DNA of 10,492 nucleotides from the NCBI GenBank assembly GCA_003526435.1, contig DPWF01000382.1, positions 15,861 to 26,352 on the forward strand, given 5' to 3'. The number at the start of each line of letters is the position of its first letter. Within the stretch, counting starts at the first letter, position 1. A program made the translations under genes and the position numbers. Under the pieces are notes generated by a model. That model worked only from the letters and a program-made list of their open reading frames with translations, was not told the DNA's origin and searched no databases. Positions 1-7,208 of the stretch are shown piece by piece. Source of the DNA: Chitinophagaceae bacterium (lineage in GTDB: Bacteria > Bacteroidota > Bacteroidia > Chitinophagales > Chitinophagaceae).

Positions 1-1710
1 CGGGATGGTGGCAGGGTACTCGCCACACACGTTGAACTTACAGGACGTGTTACACAAAAAGACAATCCCTCCTCTACCGATAACCATGCTACGCACGTTG
101 CGGGTACCATGATTGCAACAGGTCTTAACCCAAGTGCAAAAGGCATGTCGCATGGTGCCCAGGGTTTGATTGCTTATGATTTTACCAACAGTTATTCTGA
201 GCAGGCAACAGAGGCAGCAGGACTTCTTATATCAAACCACTCCTACAATGTGGTTTCTGGATGGAATTTTAATGAAGACCAAAACAGATGGGAATTTTGG
301 GGAAGACCCAATGATACAGAAGATTATAAATTCGGCTATTACAGTTCAGATGCACAGTTACTTGATTCGATTGCTTATAATGCACCTTTCTATCTTATAG
401 TAAAAGCTGCAGGCAACAATCGCGGTGAAACAGGACCGGCTGAAGGTCAACCCTATTTTCGTTTCAATGCGCAAAACCAGATGGCCGCAGCAGGTAACAG
501 ACCAAGTGGTATCAGCAGCAACGACAGTTACGGAAGTATTACCTGGGATGCCAATGCAAAAAATATTCTTACTGTTGGTGCAGTAAGAGGTATACCCGGT
601 GGTTATAACCGTCCGGAAGATGTAGTGATGAGTAGTTTTAGCGGATGGGGTCCTACGGATGATGGTCGTATTAAACCAGATGTAGTGGCCGATGGCGTAA
701 ACGTATTGTCTACCTATGCAAGTGCAAATAATGGTTATTCTTCACTGAGTGGCACATCAATGGCAACGCCCAATGCATCGGGTTCTCTCTTTCTGTTACA
801 GGAACATTATTCCAAATTAAAAAGTGGTGCTTTTCTCAGATCTGCAACTATCAAAGGTCTTGCCATTCATACTGCGGAAGAAGCAGGTACCAATCCCGGA
901 CCTGATTACCAGAATGGATGGGGGTTGCTGAATGTGCAAAAAGCAGCAGCCGTTATTTCTGCATCAGTAGCATCAAACAATGGAACCAGCAGTGAACACC
1001 TGATGTATGAAAATTTGTTTAATGGCACCACCAATTCTTTCACTACAACAGTGGTGGCAACAGGTAAAGAGCCATTAAAAGCCACCATTTCATGGACGGA
1101 TGTGAAAGGTAATGTAGACCAGGTGAATGTTTTGAACAATCCTGAAAAGAAACTGATTAATGATCTCGACATACGCATCACCAGCGGCAGCAGAACTTTC
1201 AGACCCTGGACACTTGATCCATCCAGTCCGGCCAATGCAGCAGTAAAAGCTGATAATATAACGGATAATGTGGAGCGAATTGATATTGACAGCACCGTTG
1301 CAGGTGAAACCTATACCATAACCGTTACACATAAAGGAGCCATCGGTTCTTTAACAAGAGGACAACAGGCTTATTCTTTACTGGTGAGTGGCGTAGGAGG
1401 CACGGCTCATTGTGCATCTGCAGCATTAACCAATGCTGGTAGCAGAATTGATAGTGTGAGTTTACAAACCATCCGATATGCCAATCCCGCCGGAGGCACT
1501 ACTTATGTAAACAACACCGCTATTGCTGCTTACATAGAACCCTCTCAGTCTGTTCCTTTCCGTGTACGTGTAAATAGCGCAGATGCCAGCGACGTTGACA
1601 AAATTGTTAAACTCTTTATCGACTATAATAATGATGGCGACTTTAATGATGCCAACGAACTGGTTGCTACAAGTAATGCGCTCAGAAATACACAAGTATT
1701 TTCAGGATAA
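1..1710 (+). CDS. S8 (subtilisin-like) serine peptidase, N-terminal portion; 5'-truncated by window edge and ended by premature TAA
   Basis: Secreted subtilase that would hydrolyse peptide bonds outside the cell or at its surface. The frame is open from base 1, so the true start, signal peptide and any propeptide lie to the left; the ATG at 109 is internal. The catalytic triad is visible: probable Asp in WDGG-type context (DGG, bases 4-6), His in HATHVAGT (85-87) and Ser in GTSMATP (757-759). The oxyanion-hole Asn is probably in AAGNN (415-417). The peptidase domain ends near base 850-940. A beta-sandwich domain follows (about 965-1410) with the KP-43-like pattern TISWTD, LINDLDIRI, DNVERIDI. 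A GEVED domain starts near 1413 (FIDYNNDGDFNDANELVATS) but is cut by TAA at 1708-1710. Reading resumes in the same frame and completes the domain, so this is one half of a single ancestral gene. If the stop is real, the product keeps a full protease domain but lacks the T9SS export signal. Protease assignment is confident; functional status is not. Confidence 0.88.
   Translation, partial: RDGGRVLATHVELTGRVTQKDNPSSTDNHATHVAGTMIATGLNPSAKGMSHGAQGLIAYDFTNSYSEQATEAAGLLISNHSYNVVSGWNFNEDQNRWEFWGRPNDTEDYKFGYYSSDAQLLDSIAYNAPFYLIVKAAGNNRGETGPAEGQPYFRFNAQNQMAAAGNRPSGISSNDSYGSITWDANAKNILTVGAVRGIPGGYNRPEDVVMSSFSGWGPTDDGRIKPDVVADGVNVLSTYASANNGYSSLSGTSMATPNASGSLFLLQEHYSKLKSGAFLRSATIKGLAIHTAEEAGTNPGPDYQNGWGLLNVQKAAAVISASVASNNGTSSEHLMYENLFNGTTNSFTTTVVATGKEPLKATISWTDVKGNVDQVNVLNNPEKKLINDLDIRITSGSRTFRPWTLDPSSPANAAVKADNITDNVERIDIDSTVAGETYTITVTHKGAIGSLTRGQQAYSLLVSGVGGTAHCASAALTNAGSRIDSVSLQTIRYANPAGGTTYVNNTAIAAYIEPSQSVPFRVRVNSADASDVDKIVKLFIDYNNDGDFNDANELVATSNALRNTQVFSG
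1708..1710 (+). other. In-frame premature stop codon (TAA) within the GEVED domain
   Basis: The codons before it read VFSG and those after read FTTPSTLTIGSTYRARV, which is the normal continuation of a GEVED domain up to CGNYSRGETEDFRL. Both sides share one frame, so a point substitution (or an indel of a multiple of three) explains it better than a frameshift. TAA also ends neighbouring genes here (3463-3465, 4289-4291), which argues against stop-codon reassignment. Whether this is a true mutation or a base-calling error cannot be told from the sequence. Confidence 0.85.
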
Positions 1711-3465
1711 TTTACAACACCCAGTACTTTAACCATCGGAAGTACCTATCGTGCAAGGGTTGTAATGGTTGAGACATCAACAGCCAGTGATGTTGTTTCA
1801 TGTGGTAACTATAGCAGAGGTGAAACAGAAGACTTTAGATTGATTGTCATCAACCCTTCTACTGATTTTACCATAAATGAGGTAACTACACCTTCCGTTT
1901 CTGATTGTGCCGACAACAAACAATATGTTACTGTAAGTATCAGGAATAATGGCAGTGTTCCAAAAACAAATATTCCTGTTTCAGTAGAAGTAAAAAATGG
2001 CTCAACTACTGTAGCAACCTTTAATAATATTTATCCCGGAACCGTTCCTGGTTTATCAAATGCAAGTTTTACTTTACAGACTCCGTTTGTAACAACAGAA
2101 AATACAACTTATACCATACTTGCAACAGCAACCGTAACAGGTGATCAGAATACAGGTAATAATACACTTACTACCAGTCTTACCATTGGCAGAAAAGCAG
2201 ACTACCCTGTTGTTTCCGGAATCATCTGCAATAACAACGCCCTTTTACGGGTCACTAATCCGGTTACCAATAGCAATTATTTCTGGTACAACAGCGCCAA
2301 TGCCACTGCTCCTGTTGCTGCTGGTGCCGCTGCAAATACCACCAGCATACCTGGTAATAAAACCTTTTATGTTAGTAATGAACTAAAAACATCCATCGGC
2401 CCCACTACAAAAATGGCTTACGCTCAAGGTGGTTACAATAATTTCAAAGGCAACTTTGTACGCTTTAACAACAGTGTTCCACTGACTATTGAAAGTGCAC
2501 GTTTATACATTGGTAATCCTGGAACAGTGGAAGTGATTGTTGCCAATCTGGGTACAGTTAACCAGGACGGTAGTTTTAGCTATATTCCTCTGGCTCGAAC
2601 AACGCTGAATGTAACTGCTACACACCCCAATCCACAACCTGCCCCCCCAAATCCAAATGGCGGCACATTGGAAGTAGATGGTAATATTACAGCAGATACA
2701 GGTGCTGTTTATTATCTGAACCTTCCTGTAAATGACCCCGGGGACCATATTTTACTGGTTCTCTGTAACGAAAATGGTGCTACTATCTTTAGAAATAAAA
2801 ATATTACAGGTACAACTTACCCAATTAGCATTGCGAATGTAATGTCGATTACTGGAAACAGTGTCAATATAAATGGCACAGGCGATCCAAATCCATTCTA
2901 CTATTTCTTCTACGACATGAAGATCAGAACAGGAACCAGTTGTCCAAGCGACCGTGTTCCCATTGTGTTAACAGACGCCCCAACACCTGTAGTTACCAAA
3001 GTGGGTGATTCGCTGGTAAGTAGTGTAACCGGCGTTTCTATGCAGTGGTATAAAGACAATGTAGGCATTAATGGTGCCACTTTAGCCAAATACAAACCTA
3101 TTGAATCTGGTGTGTATAAAGTAGTGGTGGTAGATGCATTGGGTTGCCAGAAAACATCTGCAGACTTACAGGTTACCATTACTGCATTACCTCCGGAAGT
3201 TATTGCACGTGAAATAAAACTGAGTTTGTCACCTAACCCGAACAAAGGATTATTCAACCTTAGTTTTGAAGTGAAAGAAAAAGCAGACCTGACTATTGAA
3301 TTATTAAACTCAGCCGGGCAGCGGGTATTCAACCAATCATACCCCGCGTTCATCGGTACGTTCTCCAAACAGATGAATGTAGGCAATGTAAATGATGGAT
3401 ATTACGTACTGAAGATTCTTCACAATAAGAAAACCTACTTACAGAAAGTCATTATTATTAAATAA
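1711..3465 (+). pseudogene. C-terminal portion of the S8 peptidase: GEVED remainder, CARDB-like and Ig-like modules, T9SS type A sorting domain
   Basis: Continuation, in the same frame, of the protease gene after the stop at 1708-1710. The first available ATG is at 1765, giving 566 residues, but it falls inside the GEVED domain (VVMVETS) and has no evident ribosome-binding site or promoter, so I do not read it as an independent gene start. Order of parts: GEVED end (to about 1850, CGNYSRGETEDFRL); a CARDB-like beta domain (about 1858-2190, TVSIRNNGSV and GDQNTGNNTL); an Ig-like module (about 2200-2395, YFWYNSANAT and FYVSNE); a beta-rich segment of unknown family (about 2400-2950) with a Pro/Asn-rich loop near 2620-2670; an Ig-like module (about 2980-3180, MQWYKDNVGI and GVYKVVVVD); and a T9SS type A sorting domain over the last 83 or so residues (LSPNPNKGLF, LLNSAGQRVF, GYYVLKI, ending KVIIIK). 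The sorting domain normally directs export through the outer membrane and surface attachment or release. Without readthrough this part is probably not expressed. If the stop is an error, 1-3465 is one gene. Confidence 0.8.
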
Positions 3466-3479
3466 CGCGACCTTTCTTC

Positions 3480-3518
3480 TAAAAAATGCCACCCAACATT
3501 ACAGGGTGGCATTTTTTA
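3480..3518 (+). terminator. Intrinsic (Rho-independent) terminator after the protease gene
   Basis: A perfect 15-bp inverted repeat: arm 3480-3494, 9-nt loop 3495-3503, arm 3504-3518. The GC core is TGCCACCC/GGGTGGCA, flanked by six A on the left and six T on the right. It starts 15 bp after the TAA at 3463-3465. The A tract before and T tract after could let it work in both directions, but no leftward gene ends here. Confidence 0.92.
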
Positions 3519-3532
3519 TTGATATACGCTGA

Positions 3533-3562
3533 TTTGATTCGTTCACATTCCCTGTACCTTTG
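3533..3562 (+). promoter_or_regulatory. Bacteroidota-type promoter (TTTG ... TAnnTTTG) for the 3575 gene
   Basis: TACCTTTG at 3555-3562 matches the Bacteroidota -7 consensus TAnnTTTG exactly. A TTTG at 3533-3536, 18 bp upstream, fits the -33 element, though the spacing is slightly short. The -7 box ends only 12 bp before the ATG at 3575, so the 5' leader would be a few bases long and there is no purine-rich ribosome-binding site. The position just after the terminator supports independent transcription. Promoter assignment is by pattern only. Confidence 0.65.
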
Positions 3563-3574
3563 TAAAAAGCGGTT

Positions 3575-4291
3575 ATGAGAAGATATATGCTGGTGTTATT
3601 GGCCCTCGGGTTTGTGTTCATGGCAGATGCACAAAAAAGAAAATTGGTGTATGGCTATTTAAAAGATAGTGTTACCAATGCTCCGATTGTACTGGCCAGT
3701 GTGCGAAACATCAATACCAGTACTACAGTAATGACCAATAATACCGGACGGTTTGCTATTGAAGTGGCAGAAAATCAGATCCTGTCATTTGCAGCAGTCG
3801 GTTATTTCTTTGATACGCTTCAATACAACAATACCTACACCTTACAGGATACTTTACACCCTTTGCTGGTACCCCTTGCCAGGGATCTTGGAAATGTAAC
3901 AGTTACTACACGTGGCATGAGTCGTTATCAGTTAGATAGCATGGAGAGAAGAAAAGATTTTCTGCAGGATATTGTCAACTATACCATCCCTACTGTATCG
4001 CAGGCCAATTCAGGCGCCGGTATTGCTTTGAACCTGGATCGTTTTTCACGTCATGAAAAAAACAAAAGAAGGGCCATGCAATTTTATGAAACCAATGAAA
4101 AAGAAGCTTATATTAATTATAGGTTCAACACATCGTTGGTGCAATCGCTCACCGGATTCAAGGATGAAAAATTACACTTGTTTATCCAGCGCCACAGACC
4201 GTCTCATGAATGGTTAAGAAAACACGTTACTGAAGAAGACATCCATTATTATATCAACGAGCAGCTAAAACTTTTTTCAAAACAAAAATAA
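3575..4291 (+). CDS. Exported carboxypeptidase-regulatory-like (CarbopepD_reg-type) domain protein, 238 aa
   Basis: Residues 1-20 form a signal peptide: MRRYM, a hydrophobic core LVLLALGFVFMA, then a likely signal peptidase I site after DAQ. I see no lipobox Cys. Residues about 25-105 resemble the CarbopepD_reg beta-sandwich seen at the start of many Bacteroidota SusC/TonB-dependent receptors and surface proteins: VYGYLKDSVTNAPIVLASV, then NNTGRFAIEV, then LSFAAVGYFFDTL. The remaining 130 residues are charged, mostly helical by eye, and match no family I recognise. There is no TonB plug or barrel, so this is a small stand-alone member. It is probably periplasmic or outer-membrane associated; its role is unknown. 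The ATG at 3575 is supported by the signal peptide and by the promoter just upstream. The gene is monocistronic and converges on the leftward permease gene. Confidence 0.8.
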   Translation: MRRYMLVLLALGFVFMADAQKRKLVYGYLKDSVTNAPIVLASVRNINTSTTVMTNNTGRFAIEVAENQILSFAAVGYFFDTLQYNNTYTLQDTLHPLLVPLARDLGNVTVTTRGMSRYQLDSMERRKDFLQDIVNYTIPTVSQANSGAGIALNLDRFSRHEKNKRRAMQFYETNEKEAYINYRFNTSLVQSLTGFKDEKLHLFIQRHRPSHEWLRKHVTEEDIHYYINEQLKLFSKQK

Positions 4292-4311
4292 CGCTGCGAA
4301 ATCTCGCTTCT

Positions 4312-4360
4312 TCTTTTCTCTGCGGTGAAACATACACAACGTTTCACCGCAGAGAAAAGA
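4312..4360. repeat. Perfect 20-bp inverted repeat (9-nt loop) between convergent genes
   Basis: Arm 4312-4331 and arm 4341-4360 are exact reverse complements, with a 9-nt loop at 4332-4340. The core is CTCTGCGGTGAAAC/GTTTCACCGCAGAG. Flanking bases (about 4292-4310 and 4361-4380) show further but interrupted complementarity, so the whole 97-bp gap may fold as one long hairpin. It lies where both convergent genes must terminate, so a bidirectional terminator role is plausible. Neither strand has a T tract directly after the stem, so it is not a textbook intrinsic terminator. From memory, motifs like ACCGCAGAGAA-ACACAAAG recur between genes in many environmental bacteria, so it may also be a dispersed palindromic repeat. 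Confidence 0.85.
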
Positions 4361-4388
4361 GAACACAAAGTTTGCGCTGGGGTAGTAA

Positions 4389-5669
4389 TTATTCGTAACG
4401 TAATGCTACAATAGGATTTAATCGTGAAGCTTTCATAGCTGGATAGATACCGGCAGCAAGTCCTACCAGCGAACAGATAACCACACCTACTATTACCCAT
4501 GCCCAGGGAACAACAAAACCTGTCTTAAGCACGAGTCCGAAAAGATTTCCGACCAACACACCTAAAATAATTCCGAAAAGCGCGCCCAACAGACTGATGA
4601 TCATACTTTCAAATAAAAACTGCTGACGCACATTTCTGCTTTTCCCGCCTATCGCTTTAATAAGACCTACTTCTTTTGTTCTTTCATTTACGGCTACCAA
4701 CATAATATTCATCAACCCAATGGCAGCACCAATTAATGTAATCAGGCCAATGGCTCCGGCAGAACCTGTGATACTGCTCAGAAAACCAATAAACATTTCG
4801 GCAAACTTGTCGCTCTTTTCAATCACAAAATTATCTTCTTCGATAGGCTGCAATTTTCGCACAGAACGAAATACAGAAGTAGCTACGCCACTGGCCGGAT
4901 CAAGTTCATTTACATTACTTACCATTACACCCACGAGGTACGATCTGCTCACATTCTGGAAATGCCTGATATTGGTATAAGTAGTAACAATTACATCATC
5001 CTGACGCAGCATGGCGCTGGAGCCTTTACTTTTTAATAATCCAATTACTCTATATGGCAATCCGCCAACCCGAATTACTTTATCAATGCTTTTTTCAGGA
5101 TTGGTACCAAACAGTGTTTTGGCCACATTGCTTCCCAGTAAACAAACATTTCGGCCGCTTTGCTGATCAAGTGAATTCAGGTTGCGTCCAGCCTCAATAG
5201 TATAACCTGTAACTGCCAGATAATTTTCATCACCACCCCACACTGCAATCTGGGGGTTGGTTTTTTTCTCTTTGTAATGAATTTCCTGTCCACCGGGCCC
5301 TCTTCGGTAGATACTCACCAATGCGGATGGAAAATTAAAATTATCCCGAAAATATTCAGCTTCTTCTTTCTGGATGGGCTTATCGAGGTTCGATTTCTTT
5401 TCTTTTTTCCCGCGGGTGGTTTTTTTCAGGTCTGAACTGTTACCAAATCTTACCCTTGAATCTTTAAAGCGTATATTAAAGGCATTGGCACCCATGGATG
5501 AAAAACTCTCCTTCAGGCTCTGGTTCATGGCTTCAATAGCGGTAATAATGCCGATCAATGCCATAATGCCAAAAGCAATGATGGCTACTGTAATACCTGT
5601 ACGCAGTTTGTTACTGCGTACAGTACGCCAGGCCAGCGTAAGTGAATCAAAAATGGTCATGCCCTTCAT
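4389..5669 (-). CDS. MacB/FtsX-type ABC transporter permease, 426 aa
   Basis: Inner-membrane permease of the MacB-type (type VII) ABC family, which couples cytoplasmic ATP hydrolysis to changes in a periplasmic domain instead of moving substrate through the membrane. Four membrane segments fit the family plan: TM1 about residues 26-46, then a large periplasmic MacB_PCD-like domain (about 47-300), and TM2-TM4 at about 305-327, 351-377 and 388-410 in the FtsX domain. Diagnostic motifs are NERTKEVGLIKAIGGKSRNV after TM2, a cytoplasmic coupling region, and the C-terminal AAGIYPAMKASRLNPIVALR. A Lys-rich stretch (about 82-102, KKTTRGKKEKKSNLDKPIQK) interrupts the early periplasmic domain. No ATPase or membrane-fusion partner is in the window, and the substrate is unknown. 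It starts 75 bp after nuoN on the same strand with no clear terminator between, so readthrough is possible; TATCTTTA at 5694-5687 is a weak promoter candidate. The start may instead be the ATG at 5660 (residue 4). Confidence 0.9.
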   Translation of the reverse strand: MKGMTIFDSLTLAWRTVRSNKLRTGITVAIIAFGIMALIGIITAIEAMNQSLKESFSSMGANAFNIRFKDSRVRFGNSSDLKKTTRGKKEKKSNLDKPIQKEEAEYFRDNFNFPSALVSIYRRGPGGQEIHYKEKKTNPQIAVWGGDENYLAVTGYTIEAGRNLNSLDQQSGRNVCLLGSNVAKTLFGTNPEKSIDKVIRVGGLPYRVIGLLKSKGSSAMLRQDDVIVTTYTNIRHFQNVSRSYLVGVMVSNVNELDPASGVATSVFRSVRKLQPIEEDNFVIEKSDKFAEMFIGFLSSITGSAGAIGLITLIGAAIGLMNIMLVAVNERTKEVGLIKAIGGKSRNVRQQFLFESMIISLLGALFGIILGVLVGNLFGLVLKTGFVVPWAWVIVGVVICSLVGLAAGIYPAMKASRLNPIVALRYE

Positions 5670-5744
5670 AGAGGAATTTCTTCCTATAAAGATAACGGAG
5701 AAATCCTGTCGGCTATGGACAGTCCTGAAAAAAGTGAGGAACGG

Positions 5745-7130
5745 TTAGAAATAAAACCAATTCAGTATAATGGATGGCCAGGGACCTACCAGTACTACCA
5801 ATGCAGCCAGCAGCACCAATCCTGCTTTGAAGCCCCCAGTTATTTCAGTCGTTTCAGCCTCTCCCTCTTTGAAGTACATGGCTTGTATTACCTTGAAATA
5901 GTAATACACACTCACGGCTGCGAAAAACAGTGCTATAATTACAAGCCAGAGGGCGCCACCTTCTTTTATAACCGCAGCCAGCATATAATACTTGGCAAAA
6001 AAACCAGCGGTTAATGGAATACCCGCCAGTGACAACAGGAATATGGTAGTAGTGAAAGCGAGTACAGGTTGTTTTTTAGCCAGGCCGTTGAACCCGTCAA
6101 ATGTGTAGTCAGACATTTTAATAAGCACGGCAAAAATACCAATGGTAGCAAGACTATAAGCTACGCTATATAAGATGATCCCCTCTCTGGACAAATCGTT
6201 TCCTGCAAATAATGCAAAAAGCATAAAACCTGCCTGTGCAATACTCGAATAGGCCAGCATACGTTTTACACTCTGCTGGAAAACAGCAGTAATATTTCCG
6301 ATGAGTAGAGTGGCGATGATTACAAACGACAAAATAATTTTCCATGATGGTCCCAGTACAATAGACTGGTTCTGGAACAGGCGTATAAAAGCAATAAACC
6401 CGGCTGCTTTTACAACAGTAGCCATAAAAGAAGTGAATACGCTGGGTGCTCCATCATATACATCTGGTGTCCAGAAATGAAAAGGAGCAGCAGATACTTT
6501 AAATGCCATGGCTACAAACAACAATAACAAACCTGCTACCTGAAGGAATGAAGGATTTATACCACCCATTGTTGGAATAACCGGGGGTGCTTCCAAAGCA
6601 AATGATCCTGTGGCACCATAAAAAAGTGCAATACCCATTAACATAATACCCGTGGTAAAAGAACCCATCAGGAAATATTTCAAAGATGCCTCATTACTTT
6701 TCAGGTTACGTTTATCGGCTCCTGTAAGAATATATAAAGGGATAGACAGTATTTCAATACCCAGGAATAACATCAACAGACCGTTGAAACCTGAAAGGAT
6801 ACTTACCCCACATAAAACGAAGAAGATGAGTGCAAAATATTCTGCAACATTGATTCCTGCTTTTTCTACGTCTCTGCCACTCAGACAAACATAAATAAAT
6901 GTTGCCCCGAAAGCCAGGGTATTAAAATAGAGCCCGAATTTTTCGAAACTTAGCAAGCCATGGGTGTTGATGTTGATTTTAAACAAAGCATACGTATCGA
7001 GCAGATTGGCTGCTATCAACAACAACAATCCAACTGCTGCGATATATTTTAATACAGACTTATTATTTGTTATGATGCCACTGAACATCATAACCACACC
7101 CAATAATGCTGATAATATAATTGCGTTCAT
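5745..7130 (-). CDS. nuoN: NADH-quinone oxidoreductase subunit N (complex I, proton-pumping antiporter-like subunit)
   Basis: One of the three antiporter-like subunits in the membrane arm of complex I, which pumps protons as NADH is oxidised by quinone. It is 461 residues, slightly shorter than the E. coli subunit, and polytopic throughout (about 13-14 helices). Family residues are present: Glu126 in FLGIEILSIPLYIL; Lys151 in EASLKYFLMGSF; Lys211 in the broken-helix motif AFKVSAAPFHFWTPDVYDGAP; Lys241; and Lys380 in AGFFAKYYML. The motif SVKRMLAYSSIAQAGFM (from residue 287) is typical of the Proton_antipo_M domain. The ATG at 7130 has an AGGGGAT ribosome-binding site at 7145-7139, 8 nt away, which supports this start. 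It follows nuoM by 78 bp and ends the visible nuo gene run. All expected charged residues are kept, so it should be functional. Confidence 0.96.
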   Translation of the reverse strand: MNAIILSALLGVVMMFSGIITNNKSVLKYIAAVGLLLLIAANLLDTYALFKININTHGLLSFEKFGLYFNTLAFGATFIYVCLSGRDVEKAGINVAEYFALIFFVLCGVSILSGFNGLLMLFLGIEILSIPLYILTGADKRNLKSNEASLKYFLMGSFTTGIMLMGIALFYGATGSFALEAPPVIPTMGGINPSFLQVAGLLLLFVAMAFKVSAAPFHFWTPDVYDGAPSVFTSFMATVVKAAGFIAFIRLFQNQSIVLGPSWKIILSFVIIATLLIGNITAVFQQSVKRMLAYSSIAQAGFMLFALFAGNDLSREGIILYSVAYSLATIGIFAVLIKMSDYTFDGFNGLAKKQPVLAFTTTIFLLSLAGIPLTAGFFAKYYMLAAVIKEGGALWLVIIALFFAAVSVYYYFKVIQAMYFKEGEAETTEITGGFKAGLVLLAALVVLVGPWPSIILNWFYF

Positions 7131-7158
7131 AAAACCAAATCCCCTGCGGGAATTTTGG

Positions 7159-7180
7159 GTAAAAGTGTTTCCACTTTTAC
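7159..7180. repeat. Small hairpin in the nuoM-nuoN gap
   Basis: GTAAAAGTG (7159-7167) and CACTTTTAC (7172-7180) are a perfect 9-bp inverted repeat with a 4-nt loop. The 78-bp nuoM-nuoN spacer is much wider than the 21-bp nuoL-nuoM spacer. In the leftward transcript no T run follows the stem, so termination is unlikely. An mRNA processing or stability role between cistrons is possible but unproven. Confidence 0.55.
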
Positions 7181-7208
7181 TTGTGAATAATCAAATATTT
7201 ATTTCATC

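Noticed and set aside
109..111. ATG at 109 as the protease start
   Set aside because: The catalytic His (85-87) and the probable catalytic Asp (4-6) are upstream in the same frame, so the gene starts left of the window.
906..1295. Minus-strand open frames inside the protease, and plus-strand open frames inside the nuo genes and permease
   Set aside because: They lie opposite well-supported genes, give low-complexity or implausible proteins, and have no ribosome-binding sites or recognisable domains.
1708..1710. Stop-codon reassignment (TAA read as an amino acid)
   Set aside because: TAA ends this gene's downstream half at 3463-3465 and also terminates the 3575 gene, nuoN and nuoL at the expected lengths.
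1765..3465. An independent gene starting at ATG 1765
   Set aside because: The ATG lies inside a GEVED domain, there is no promoter or ribosome-binding site in front, and the frame is identical to the upstream protease; it is the second half of that gene.
5670..5744. Terminator between nuoN and the permease
   Set aside because: Only a 5-bp stem (CTGTC/GACAG) with no following T run is visible on the minus strand, too weak to call.
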